DNA of 64,000 nt from Haliscomenobacter sp. (GTDB taxonomy: Bacteria > Bacteroidota > Bacteroidia > Chitinophagales > Saprospiraceae), in the NCBI GenBank assembly GCA_016713275.1, contig JADJPL010000001.1, positions 372,001-436,000 on the forward strand, read 5' to 3'. Position numbers and translations under genes: made by a program. Each line of letters opens with the position of its first letter. Positions within the stretch are counted from its first letter, which is position 1. This document shows, one piece after another, positions 27,726 through 36,703 of the stretch. The notes below the pieces were generated by a model. It ran no database searches. It worked only from the letters and a program-made list of their open reading frames with translations, and was not told where the DNA came from.

Positions 27726-28821
27726 TGAAAATAAAGGGGTGAAGGAAACCCATGTTTTTGGCAATTTGATATTGTGGCAGTAGCTGTCGCTCAAGACGCT
27801 GGGTAAATTCTTCCTGAGTTACCAAATGCTCATTTGGAACAATGCTTACAAAGTAGTCTTCAAGGGGGTTTTTCTTGTCGAGTTGATAGTAGAACTTGAA
27901 AACCTCGTATTGATTCTGAGCAAATTTTGGAAAATAGGACCAGTCTGGCAGCCAGTCGCTTTTGGACGAGTTCACGCTTTTAGGAACGGGTATCAAATTC
28001 CAAAAGTGGTTATGAACCACGAATGACCACGGCAAAAAATGGTCGAGAGAAAAATTCTCTGTTGTAAGCTGTTGACCAGAGTAGATACATTGATAGCTGG
28101 AAGTTTCAGACAAAAATTCCTTCCAAAATTTCGTAGCATCCGATAAGTTTCTGTCACTGCCATCAGGCTTGAAGATTTTGCTTGAAAGCCCTGGTACATT
28201 TGGGTTGTTCTTCTGCAAAAATCTAATCAAATGCCAATAGGTAAAGCCTCGGAGGATTTGGTGGTGTGTTTTGAAGTAGTTCAGCCAATTTCTATTCAAA
28301 ATGATAGTCCTTCCCTCAAATTTATACATGACACTCCAATTTTCCTGGTCAAAATTTTGATTACAGAGTTGTGTAATCGCCCCATTAACGTCCGTGTCTT
28401 TAAGTCCTCTTAATTCAGCCATAAAAAAGGGGCGCAAGAAACGAAAGGGAACCCATCGTAGTAGTTCACCCACCTTTGATTTAATTGCCCTAACCTCCGC
28501 CTCTCCCAGACTTTGGTTTATTTGAGTCTCCAACGCAGGTGAACGGGTTGAAGCGTCAACAGTCATTTGCCCCGAAATGTAGTCTGCGACTTTTTTAAAG
28601 CCATCTTGTTTGCCAAAGGAGAGTCTGTAGTAGTCAAGTGGAAACCAAACATCCGCAACCATCCGCATTGCCAAATCATCAAACTTCATTTGCTCATTGC
28701 CACCATCAATCAGAGCGTCAAGAATTGCCAAGAACCAGTAAAATTTGTACGAATTCGTGGTGTCGTTAAAAACAACATTCAACCTGTTCACATCAATATT
28801 GGGTGCTATCGGAAGTTCCAT
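27703..28821 (-). CDS. HNH endonuclease domain protein
   Basis: A 372-residue protein with a C-terminal HNH nuclease module: CIYSGQQL (Cys245), LDHFLPWSF (Asp260-His261) and N275-LIP, the layout of the HNH families seen in restriction and defence proteins. The N-terminal 230 residues are helical and unrecognised (FYWFLAILDAL, DVWFPLDYYRLSFG) and may recognise DNA or partners. It is the middle gene of an AT-rich island, 13 bases after a small ORF and overlapping a methyltransferase-HIT gene. Context suggests a restriction-like or defence function, but no known system was recognised. Confidence 0.78.
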   Translation of the reverse strand: MELPIAPNIDVNRLNVVFNDTTNSYKFYWFLAILDALIDGGNEQMKFDDLAMRMVADVWFPLDYYRLSFGKQDGFKKVADYISGQMTVDASTRSPALETQINQSLGEAEVRAIKSKVGELLRWVPFRFLRPFFMAELRGLKDTDVNGAITQLCNQNFDQENWSVMYKFEGRTIILNRNWLNYFKTHHQILRGFTYWHLIRFLQKNNPNVPGLSSKIFKPDGSDRNLSDATKFWKEFLSETSSYQCIYSGQQLTTENFSLDHFLPWSFVVHNHFWNLIPVPKSVNSSKSDWLPDWSYFPKFAQNQYEVFKFYYQLDKKNPLEDYFVSIVPNEHLVTQEEFTQRLERQLLPQYQIAKNMGFLHPFIFNDKQKLI

Positions 28822-28834
28822 GTCTACTTAAAAA

Positions 28835-28981
28835 TCAAATAAAGCAAGCCGCACATCCCACCCCTTCCTCATCCGCCAAAACATTGAGCAGGTAAGTCGA
28901 TTTTGGTTCTGGGTTTGCAGGCTTTTTGATGAAATCCTCTTTGATTTGCTGCATCCTTTCTAGTTGGATCACATCTTCCAT
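28835..28981 (-). CDS. Small ORF (48 residues) leading the HNH operon
   Basis: MEDVIQLERMQQIKEDFIKK opens a charged, probably helical N-terminal half; the C-terminal half passes through PANPEPKSTYLLNVLADEEG and ends VGCAACFI. It lies 13 bases before the HNH gene and starts just after a promoter with two dyads. The charged leader and short Cys-rich tail look like a peptide precursor, but no modifying enzyme other than the methyltransferase is present, so an antitoxin, inhibitor or small subunit is as likely. Supported only by position, composition and reading frame. Confidence 0.45.
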   Translation of the reverse strand: MEDVIQLERMQQIKEDFIKKPANPEPKSTYLLNVLADEEGVGCAACFI

Positions 28982-28991
28982 TTCGCTTAAG

Positions 28992-29028
28992 TTAGATTAC
29001 AAATCTAAACATTTTGTGTGCACAAAAT
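28992..29028 (-). promoter_or_regulatory. Promoter with two dyads for the HNH island
   Basis: On the minus strand TAGATTTG (29000-29007) is a -7 box 18 bases before the small ORF. It lies inside the dyad TTAGATT-ACA-AATCTAA (28992-29008). A second dyad, ATTTTGTG-TG-CACAAAAT (29011-29028), covers the -33 region; its TTTG is 15 bases from the -7 box, shorter than usual. Confidence 0.5.
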
Positions 29029-29369
29029 CAAGTTGTTGCAAAAATTTGTTGCTGGTTTCTTTAGCCCAACTTATCTGTGAATGACCCCAAAAAACTATGC
29101 AATTCCTATACTCAACTATTGAAATTACATAAAAAACCCATGGCCGCCCGCCAGGTCTCCCTGCGTATTGCTCGAAACCGGATCGCTCTTTCCTATGCGC
29201 TCGATCACCAGGCCAAAAGAGATCAACACAGGCTTCTGAACCTGCACGACGGCCTCCGAGATTTTTGACGAAGCGCAGCCGGGCCCTTTAACTTCCCCAG
29301 CCCTCCCTGCCTCCGCCAACCCCATGGACCTTTTTCCCCAGCCACCCCTTCCAAATGCCCCGAATTATT
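29029..29369. other. Gene-free stretch between the HNH island and the GH3 gene
   Basis: No convincing gene. A 63-codon frame at 29077-29268 has no recognisable features. Base composition changes from AT-rich to the GC-richer background near 29130, which probably marks the island edge. Confidence 0.4.
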
Positions 29370-29377
29370 TAAATTTG
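29370..29377 (+). promoter_or_regulatory. Bacteroidota -7 box (TAAATTTG)
   Basis: TAAATTTG lies 40 bases before the ATG at 29417 and downstream of the ATG at 29324, so it supports the later start. No clear -33 box. Confidence 0.4.
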
Positions 29378-29416
29378 AGGAACCTGCTATCCGGGTCAAC
29401 AGGGCAGGGCGCCGTT

Positions 29417-30943
29417 ATGAGGAAAATGGTCAATCAGCTTTTTCGCCGGTTTTATGCCTGGAGGTACCAGCGGATGCAGGAGGTGCTGCAACATCCGTTT
29501 TCCGCCCAGCAGACGCAATGGCAAAACCTGGTCCTGAAAGCCAAAGACACGGAATGGGGCCGGCGTCATCAGTTCCGGAAAATCAAAACACAACACGATT
29601 TTCGGCAAGCCACCCCGCTGTGCGACTACGAAGACCTCAAGCCCTACATCCTGCGCATGATGCTCGGCGAGCCGCACGTGCTCTGGCCGGGCCGCATCAA
29701 ATGGTTTTCCAAATCGTCGGGCACGACCAGCGCCAAAAGCAAGTTCATCCCGGTATCGCCGGAAAACCTCCGGCGCTGCCATATCCGGGGCACCTGGGAT
29801 ACCATGACGCTCTTTTACCATCAACGGCCCGACGCCCGGCAGTTCGATGGTAAAACGATGCTCATGGGCGGCAGCCTTTCCCGTTTCGAACCTTGTCCTT
29901 CGACGATTGTAGGCGACGTTTCCGCGATCATGATCGACCATATGCCCTGGGCAGGGCGGCCTTTCTTTATCCCCAACCGCGAAACCGCCCTACTCCCTGA
30001 ATGGGAACAGAAGCTCGAGCTCCACGCACAAACCGGCGCCCGCGAAAAGGATATCGTCATGATCGGAGGCGTACCGACCTGGACCGTGGTGCTCTTCCGC
30101 CGTATCCTCGAAATTACCGGCAAAAACCACATGCTGGAGGTGTGGCCCAACTTCCAGCTGTATACCCATGGCGGGGTAAGTTTTATCCCTTACCGTCAGC
30201 AGTTCCGGGAATTTTTCCCCTCCGATACCGTAAATTTTCAGGAAGTATACAATGCCTCCGAAGGTTTTTTTGCGGTGCAGGACGAGCTGCAGGGGGAAGG
30301 CATGCTGCTCTTGCTCAACAACGGCATTTTTTATGAGTTCCTACCGATGACGGAATGGGAAAACCCCAACCCTCAAACCGTTTCCCTGGCAGAAGTGGAA
30401 ACCGGAAAAAACTACGCCATCGTCATCAGCACCAACGGAGGCCTGTGGCGCTACCTGCCCGGGGATACCGTCATGTTTACGTCGCTCCAGCCTTTCCGGA
30501 TTAAAGTTACCGGACGGACCAAGCAGTACATCAATGCGTTTGGGGAGGAAGTTATGGTGGAGAACACCGACCAGGCCCTGGCCCAGACCTGCCTGATGAT
30601 GCAGGCAACAGTCAAGGAATATACCGTTGCCCCGGTTTACTTCCAGTCGGGGAAACGAGGCGGGCACGAGTGGTTGATCGAGTTTGAAAAAAGCCCTGCG
30701 GATATGGGGGCTTTTGCTCTGGAGTTGGACAAAAACCTGCAGCAACTGAACTCGGATTACGAAGCCAAACGGTACAAAGACATGGCCCTGGCGCCGCTCA
30801 AACTCCGGGCGCTCCCACAGGGTTCTTTTCTCAATTGGCTTAAAGCGAAAGGCAAACTGGGTGGGCAGCACAAAGTGCCGCGGCTGGCCAACCACCGCAC
30901 CTATATTGAAGACATCCTCGATTTTATCGGCGAGCCCGTTTAG
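29417..30943 (+). CDS. GH3-family (auxin-responsive promoter-like) acyl-adenylating protein
   Basis: A 508-residue member of the GH3 superfamily. In plants these ANL-type adenylating enzymes conjugate acids such as auxin or jasmonate to amino acids; bacterial members are common in Bacteroidota and have unknown substrates. Motifs: ATP-binding FSKSSGTTSAKSKFIPVS (about residues 98-115), the YNASEGFFAVQD acyl/AMP motif (about 277-288), and the WRYLPGDTV loop. The frame is open back to 29324; ATG 29417 is preferred because of the promoter box and because the length then matches the family. Its stop overlaps the convergent batD end. Confidence 0.85.
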   Translation: MRKMVNQLFRRFYAWRYQRMQEVLQHPFSAQQTQWQNLVLKAKDTEWGRRHQFRKIKTQHDFRQATPLCDYEDLKPYILRMMLGEPHVLWPGRIKWFSKSSGTTSAKSKFIPVSPENLRRCHIRGTWDTMTLFYHQRPDARQFDGKTMLMGGSLSRFEPCPSTIVGDVSAIMIDHMPWAGRPFFIPNRETALLPEWEQKLELHAQTGAREKDIVMIGGVPTWTVVLFRRILEITGKNHMLEVWPNFQLYTHGGVSFIPYRQQFREFFPSDTVNFQEVYNASEGFFAVQDELQGEGMLLLLNNGIFYEFLPMTEWENPNPQTVSLAEVETGKNYAIVISTNGGLWRYLPGDTVMFTSLQPFRIKVTGRTKQYINAFGEEVMVENTDQALAQTCLMMQATVKEYTVAPVYFQSGKRGGHEWLIEFEKSPADMGAFALELDKNLQQLNSDYEAKRYKDMALAPLKLRALPQGSFLNWLKAKGKLGGQHKVPRLANHRTYIEDILDFIGEPV

Positions 30944-32683
30944 CGTTTGGCCAAGACCCGCTCCAGCGTTTCCAGGAGATGAAGGGCCTGGTCGTACGTC
31001 TGGTTGATGTGTTCGGTATTCGCTTGCCCGGCATAGAGCGCTATCTCGCATTGCTGGAAAATCGTCTTGATCTCCCCGATCTGCTGCTCGTCCATCCCGC
31101 GTTCGGCCAGCCTGCGAAGAATCTCCTCCCTGGTTTGCTGAGCCAAGGGGATTTGCAACCGCTGGGCGGCGTATTTGATAATCCCATTCGAAATAGCCTG
31201 GTAGAACGCCCGGCTGTCCTTCCCGTCCTTGTGGCGCGCCGCTTCTTTCAACTGCTCCAGCGCGACCTGGCGCCTCTTTTTTTGCTGTTCGGCTTCGCTC
31301 CATTTTTCAGAACGGCGCGTTTTGCCTGCCACCAATACCGCTCCGGCAAGGAAAAAAGGCAAAAAGAGAAACGTCAGGAATAGGGGCTGCTCCAACAGGG
31401 GTTTTCCACCTTTTTTAAGGGTCTGAACCTGTTTGAGGGGTTGAAGCGCTTGTCCGGTTTTTCCGGGTAGACTGCCGGGATCAAAAGGCGATTTGCGGGA
31501 TCCGGGGCGGATCGTCAGATCAAAAACCTGGCCCGACAGGGTGACAAACTGGTTTTGCGCCGGGGAAAAGTAACTGAACTGAGGGCGTAGGGAATAGGTT
31601 CCGCTCACTTTGGGCGTCAGCAGGTACTCGAACACTTTGCGCCCCACCCGCCGGTTGACTTCTTCCGAATAGACCTCTTCCATTACCCGCGCCTCGTACA
31701 CCTCAAACGAATCCCCAACGGATAAGGACAGGCGCTTCAATGCGCTTCAGGTCCCCATCGCCGACGACGGTCATCTGGAGGGTTAGCATATCGTCCGTGG
31801 TAGCCGTGTTTCGATTAAGAAGCGCACTCATGGAAAAATCGCCCACCGCTCCGGAAAACGAAACAGGAGGATTGCCCGGGACCGGCGCCACGCGAAGCTC
31901 CACCGCCTCGGTCAGGACGGCCGCCCGGCGGACATCCCCTCCGAAAAAAAAGGATTCGCTGGGGTCCCCCACGAGAATGCCCAATTGCAGCGAAGCCGGC
32001 TCAATGCGCAAGACGCCGGCCTTTTGCGGGTAGAGCGCCAGGCTTTTCAAAATCCGGGTATAATATTCCCTTCCGCTCAGGGTCTCTTTGCGTACTTGAC
32101 CATCGATGCGTTGAAAGTCTTCGGCATAAAAATCGAGGTAACCCGACTCCTCTATCATGTTGTAATTCTGGATCTCCACCCGGGTATAGAGTTTATAGTC
32201 CAGGCGGACTTGTTCGCCGACGTAGGCCTGAGATTTGTTCAACTCAGCCCGAACGAAATATTCTTCCCCGGCGCCGGCGCCTTTTTTCTGCTTATTCCCC
32301 TGGATCACCGATATAGAAATAGGCCGGGTTCGAAGGGTCCGGTTATTGACTTTGATGGAGGCCGCGCCAATTTGCAATTTGCCCAGGCGGCGCGGTTGGA
32401 GCGTGTACGAGAAGCGCATTTCCATATCTACCTGCCCATTGATGACCGTAGTGCTCACCCCGCGGGATGGGCCAGAGAGAATCCGGAAATCTTTCAAATC
32501 GGGAGGAGAAAAATCCGTGCCTTCTCCATTGCGCAAGACCAGATTCAGCTCCAGGTAACTGTCTAAAAATAGCTCTTCCGTATCGGTAAATGCTTCAAAT
32601 TGAGCAACTCTGCGCTGCGCTGCGACCGCAGTGGAAAGCCCCAGCAAAAAGAAAAACAGAGCAGGAAGGATTTTGGGTTGCAT
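30940..32683 (-). pseudogene. batD: BatD-type oxygen tolerance protein, frameshifted
   Basis: BatD is a large membrane-anchored periplasmic protein of the Bat complex. Here an N-terminal signal peptide (MQPKILPALFFFLLGL) and beta-rich repeats are followed by VVGDGDLKRIEAPV, where the frame breaks near 31721-31725. Removing one base (A on the coding strand at 31723) restores LSVGDSFEVYEARV. The C-terminal part has a membrane helix (LFLTFLFLPFFLAGAVLV) and a helical cytoplasmic tail (to LERVLAKR). Repaired length is about 580 residues, normal for BatD. A GTG at 32704 lies against the stop of the preceding gene; ATG 32683 is chosen. Last gene of the operon. Confidence 0.85.
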
Positions 32684-32705
32684 TCGACGGTCCAGGCTTT
32701 TCACT

Positions 32706-33229
32706 TTAAATCTTCACCGTTTTTCGTTTCTTTTTCAAGGTATCCTGGGGCATCGGTTGGGGAAAAGGGAACCCTTGAAACATATCTCCAAGATCTATTT
32801 CGAAAAAATGGTCCTCCTCGTTCATCGAAGGCTGAGGCAGATCGTCCGGATTAGGGTAGACCCGGAATTCCACCGGCGGGGTAGAAAGCGCTTTCCCCTC
32901 CGCCTCAATTCGGGCGGGAGGAACAGTAAACAAACCGGTAGTCGTTGGGCGGATCAGGTAATGATAGCTCGTTTTTTGGGTGCTTTCTCCATTGATCATG
33001 GAAAACGACGAGGAAGAATTGGGGCCGGAAAGCACTTCGATCTCCGGTCCGAAATCCGAGCGACAAATGACCTCCCATCCGCATTTTCCAGGGTGAAGGT
33101 TACCTTGAGGTAATGCCCCAGCAGGACGGAATCCTGGCTAAGGTGCGCGGAAAAAGCCGGCGCCTTTTGGGCCCTTATGCCGACGGCGCCAACAATGCTC
33201 CAGACGAGTATTAAGCCAAGCGGTTTCAT
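32706..33229 (-). pseudogene. Short BatD-like exported protein, frameshifted
   Basis: MKPLGLILVWSIVGAVG is a signal peptide, followed by FSAHLSQDSVLLGHYLKVTFTLENADG, the same opening fold as a BatD repeat. The frame breaks near the CC at 33056-33057; restoring one G on the coding strand gives SDFGPEIEVLSGPN and leads into the second frame (YHYLIRPTTTGLFTVPPARI, then a basic end KKKRKTVKI). The repaired protein has about 175 residues, has one BatD-type domain and no membrane helix. It looks like a partial BatD paralogue between batC and batD. Confidence 0.65.
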
Positions 33230-33293
33230 GGTATCCGGTTTTTCTTTTTTTGGTGTACCTTTTCAAAACAACGAACCCCGCGCAGGAGTTTGG

Positions 33294-34052
33294 TTACCAA
33301 TCTTTTTTTGATTTCGCTGGTTTATTGCCCTGTTCTTTTCGCATTTTGGCCTGCACCCGCTTTTCTTCGTCTTCCACAATGCGCAGCAAGGCTTCCGCTT
33401 CCTCCCGGCTCAGGGACTGCTGATTGTCGCCCGCTTGAGGCTCCTGTGGAGTGGGGGGCTGTTGGTCCTGGTTTTCCTGAGGTGGTTGGTTTGGTTGTTG
33501 GGGAGAAGGCGGCGGCGGTTGCTGTTGGTTTTTATTTTGGTTCTGCTGGTTTTGTTGTTGTTGTTGCTTTTGCTGTTGTTCCTGTTGTTTGCGCATAGCT
33601 AGGGCCAGATTATGCTTGCTCTGGATATCGGCAGGATTTTGGCGGAGCGCATTTTTATAGGCTTCGATGCTTTTGGGGTATTCTCCCATTTGATAGTGCG
33701 CATTGCCCAGGTTGTAGTAGGCCGCCGCTTTCTCCTGGCTGGTTTTGGCTTTTTCGGCTGCCTGGGAGAAATGCTCCACGGCTTCGGGCCACCTTTTTTG
33801 CTGGTACACGGTATTGCCCAGGTTGAAGCGGCCGTTAAGGGTGCTCTGGTCGGTGAGCGATTTGCGATAAGATGCTTCCGCCTTGGAAAAATCTTCCTTC
33901 CGGTAGCTTTTGTCTCCCTCGCGGAGCTCCCGGTGGGCCGGCTGGGAGAACGACACCAACGGCAAGAACCCGAAAACAAGAACCCATGCGCTGACCGGCC
34001 GGGCCAACTCCCGTATCCGGACTCTTCTTGAAAAACAAATACCCGATTTCAT
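33294..34052 (-). CDS. batC: BatC-type TPR protein
   Basis: A 252-residue exported or membrane-anchored protein with two to three tetratricopeptide repeats (GDKSYRKEDFSKAEASYRKS, YYNLGNAHYQMGEYPKSIEAY) after a signal-like helix (WVLVFGFLPLVSFSQ). A long Gln/Pro/Asn linker (about residues 165-215) leads to an acidic-basic helical tail (LSREEAEALLRIVEDEEKRVQ). The low-complexity linker is typical of BatC/BatE proteins, which scaffold the Bat complex. ATG 34052 starts 11 bases after the batB stop and is preferred to an upstream TTG. Confidence 0.82.
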   Translation of the reverse strand: MKSGICFSRRVRIRELARPVSAWVLVFGFLPLVSFSQPAHRELREGDKSYRKEDFSKAEASYRKSLTDQSTLNGRFNLGNTVYQQKRWPEAVEHFSQAAEKAKTSQEKAAAYYNLGNAHYQMGEYPKSIEAYKNALRQNPADIQSKHNLALAMRKQQEQQQKQQQQQNQQNQNKNQQQPPPPSPQQPNQPPQENQDQQPPTPQEPQAGDNQQSLSREEAEALLRIVEDEEKRVQAKMRKEQGNKPAKSKKDW

Positions 34053-34063
34053 AACAACCCTTT

Positions 34064-35077
34064 TTAAGCGCTTTCCCAATTCTTCCGGCGGCTCCCTATC
34101 AGCATTTCCAGAACAAAAAACAAAAAGGCCATTCCGAGAAAAATCTGAAAATAGCTTTCGTATTCGCTGAAAATGCGCTGTTCCATCTCTCGTTTTTCGA
34201 TGCGGTCGATCTGGACGCGTAAGGCCTCCAGCACGGGTTCGGCGCCGGACGACAGGTTGAAATACGCCCCGTCGCCTGCCTGAGCCAACCCTTTAAGCAT
34301 AGACTCGTTTAAGGCCGATTTTACCGGCGCCCCGGTTTCGTCGCGTTTGTAATCCCGCTGCCCATCCACTTCAAAGGGGATAAAACTTCCTTCGGAAGTG
34401 CCTACCCCCACAGCAAACACGACCGCTCCATTGGACCGGATCGCGCGGGCCTCCCGCAGGGCGTCTTCTTCATGATTTTCTCCGTCGCTGATGAGGATCA
34501 CCGCTTTGTTGGACTTGCTTTCTTTTGGGAAAGACCTGCCCGCCAGCGCAAGCGCTTCTCCGATTGCCGTGCCCTGATTCGGCAGCATGGATGGATGGGC
34601 GCTCTGCAGGAACAAGCCCACCGCCGCATAATCTGCCGTGAGGGGGATCTGTAAATAAGCGTTCCCGGCAAAAAGGATCAGTCCGATGCGGTTTCCTTTT
34701 AATGCTTCCACCAGATCCTGGGAAAACCGAAGCCCGCGGGCAAGCCGATTGGGCGCCAGGTCTTCCGCCAGCATGCTTTGCGACAAATCCAGAGCCAGAA
34801 ACACATCGATTCCCTTGCTTTTCACCGCCTCGCGTTTGGTTCCCCACTGCGGGTTAGCTAATGCCACGACCAGCAGTGCCAAGCCGGTCAGCCAGAGTCC
34901 AAGCTTGATCCGCGTTCGGGCAATCGACCTTCCGGGCATCAGCCGTTCGGCCAGATCCGCCGCGCCAAACCGGGCAAGCCTCCGCCGCCTGACGATCCCC
35001 GACAGCACGAATAGCCCAACCGGAACCGCCAGCAGAACGAAAACGTACAAATAACCCGCTTCCTCAAATCGGAACAT
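34064..35077 (-). CDS. batB: BatB-type von Willebrand A membrane protein
   Basis: A 337-residue inner-membrane protein with two N-terminal helices, a von Willebrand A domain (about 85-300) and a C-terminal helix (FQIFLGMAFLFFVLEMLI). The metal-ion-dependent adhesion site is intact: DLSQS, the threonine in NQGTAIG, and SDGENHE. Bat proteins are linked to oxygen and stress tolerance; BatA and BatB are thought to form a periplasm-facing complex. A 606-base non-coding block with repeats separates it from batA, which is odd for this usually tight operon. Confidence 0.88.
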   Translation of the reverse strand: MFRFEEAGYLYVFVLLAVPVGLFVLSGIVRRRRLARFGAADLAERLMPGRSIARTRIKLGLWLTGLALLVVALANPQWGTKREAVKSKGIDVFLALDLSQSMLAEDLAPNRLARGLRFSQDLVEALKGNRIGLILFAGNAYLQIPLTADYAAVGLFLQSAHPSMLPNQGTAIGEALALAGRSFPKESKSNKAVILISDGENHEEDALREARAIRSNGAVVFAVGVGTSEGSFIPFEVDGQRDYKRDETGAPVKSALNESMLKGLAQAGDGAYFNLSSGAEPVLEALRVQIDRIEKREMEQRIFSEYESYFQIFLGMAFLFFVLEMLIGSRRKNWESA

Positions 35078-35150
35078 CCAGAAGATATTTTTGATCTATT
35101 TTTTCCGTCCAATTAAGCGCCAGGCTCCGCCTCTACCTACGCCTTTGCTA

Positions 35151-35687
35151 CCGTCCACCGCCTCCCGTCTCCCTGGCGTTCTTTGCCTGTCCTCCCCCTG
35201 AACCCCCTCCAAAGCTAATCTTGTAGTGTTTTTTCCTAAACCATGGTTTGGTGCAGTCCCCCTTCCTTTTTGCCCCCGGCCTCGGGGTATGTTCTTTTTT
35301 TGCTCGCCCAAAAAAAGAACCCAAAAAGGGCGCTCCTATCCGCCTGGCGCGGGAAACGCCCGCTTTGGGCTTCACCGCTTTGACGGCTACCCTTGTTTAT
35401 CCTGCATCTCAAGCGGTTGACCCCATAAGGCGATCCCATTCTTCGAACGGGAACGGCGTTTCCCACGGGCTCCGGGCTGCGGAGGGCAATATACGGACAA
35501 GCCGTAGTTATAAAAAATACTACCAGATTAGCTCCAAAGGGGGACAAAGTTGCCTTTACAATCAACCTCGACTATCGTCTCCCGTCCACCGTCCACCGTC
35601 CACCGTTTCCCGTCTCCCGTCTCCCGTCTCCCGTCCACCGTTTCCCGTCCACCGTTTCCCGTCCACCGTCTCCCGTCTCCCGTCTAA
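35151..35687. repeat. Heptad arrays and hairpin inserted between batB and batA
   Basis: Left: three in-phase heptads at 35152-35172 (CGTCCAC CGCCTCC CGTCTCC). Right: sixteen in-phase heptads at 35576-35687, mixing CGTCTCC, CGTCCAC and CGTTTCC and ending CGTCTAA, whose complement contains the batA stop codon (35684-35686). Between them 35291-35320 forms a perfect 12-bp stem (GTTCTTTTTTTG / CAAAAAAAGAAC, 6-base loop). No gene is supported in 35078-35683. Confidence 0.8.
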
Positions 35688-36703
35688 TCCGCGATGGTCC
35701 GGACCACCGTTTGCCTTAGAACCAGTTCCAGCAACAACAGGAGCAGGCCTGCCAGGGCGAAGGTTCGGAATGCCTCGCTGTATCGTTTCAGGGTCGTTAC
35801 TTCGATCTCGGTTTTTTCCAGTCCGTCGATCTCCCGGTAAATTTTTTCCAAGCCTTCCTCGGACGTAGCGCGGAAATACTTTCCGCCGGTCATTCGGGCG
35901 ATTTGCCGCATCAATTCTTCGTCGATTTCGACCCGGGCCAGCCCGAAAATGTACTGCCCATCGCTTCGGCGGCTCACGGGAGTCAAGGCATCGCCGATGG
36001 TTCCGACGCCGATGGTATACACCCGGATGTTGAATTGTTTGGCGATTTCTGCCGCCGTAGCCGGTTTGATGTACCCGGAGTTATTCACCCCATCGGTTAG
36101 CAAAATGATCACTTTGCTTTTGGACGGGCTGTCTTTGATCCGGTTCACCGCCGTGGCCAGGCCCATTCCAATCGCGGTGCCATCTTCCAGGGTTCCACAC
36201 TGGAGGCCAGAAAGGAACATTTTCATCACGGCATGGTCGGTGGTGAGCGGGCACTGAGCAAAAGCTTCCCCTGAGAACACGACCAACCCCAGCCGGTCGT
36301 AGGGCCGCCGGTCCACAAACGCCGCTGCGACCCGTTTACTCACTTCCAGCCGGTCGGGTTTAAAATCCTGGGCCAGCATACTGCTGGACAAGTCCATGAC
36401 CATCAGGATGTCGATCCCTTCCGCCTTAATGCGCTCTTCCCGAAGCGTCTGCCGGGGCCGGGCGAGCGCGAGAATAAGGGCCGACAGTCCAAGCAGCCGG
36501 ATCCAGGGCAACGTGCTCCGGATCCGAGTTCTCCAGGTAGGGCCTGCTTCCAGCCCGGAAAGCGAAGACAAGCGGAACAAAGGCAGGCGTTTTCCCGAAA
36601 AGCGAATATAGCCCCAATACGCCAGCGCCAGCGCCAGAAACAGCGCCAGGAACACCGGGTGTTTGAATTCTAAATCGCCGATGACAACCTCCAGTAAAAT
36701 CAT
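35684..36703 (-). CDS. batA: BatA-type von Willebrand A membrane protein
   Basis: A 339-residue relative of BatB. Two N-terminal membrane helices (FLALFLALALAYWGYI and IRLLGLSALILALA), a von Willebrand A domain with intact MIDAS (DLSSS, threonine in DGTAIG, TDGVNN), and a C-terminal helix (AFRTFALAGLLLLLLELVL). Membrane-anchored with the VWA domain outside the cytoplasm. The start overlaps the stop of the upstream gene by four bases (ATGA type), so they are translationally coupled. Its stop codon lies within the last unit of a heptad array. Confidence 0.9.
   Translation of the reverse strand: MILLEVVIGDLEFKHPVFLALFLALALAYWGYIRFSGKRLPLFRLSSLSGLEAGPTWRTRIRSTLPWIRLLGLSALILALARPRQTLREERIKAEGIDILMVMDLSSSMLAQDFKPDRLEVSKRVAAAFVDRRPYDRLGLVVFSGEAFAQCPLTTDHAVMKMFLSGLQCGTLEDGTAIGMGLATAVNRIKDSPSKSKVIILLTDGVNNSGYIKPATAAEIAKQFNIRVYTIGVGTIGDALTPVSRRSDGQYIFGLARVEIDEELMRQIARMTGGKYFRATSEEGLEKIYREIDGLEKTEIEVTTLKRYSEAFRTFALAGLLLLLLELVLRQTVVRTIAD

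Noticed and set aside
29077..29268. 63-codon open frame after the HNH island
   Set aside because: No motif, no promoter, no ribosome site and a mixed base composition; left as gene-free.
35576..35687. CRISPR array
   Set aside because: Units are contiguous 7-mers with no unique spacers and no cas genes nearby.
35248..35868. 206-codon open frame with Pro/Ser/Val-rich repeats
   Set aside because: The repeats are just translated heptads and it runs antisense into batA.
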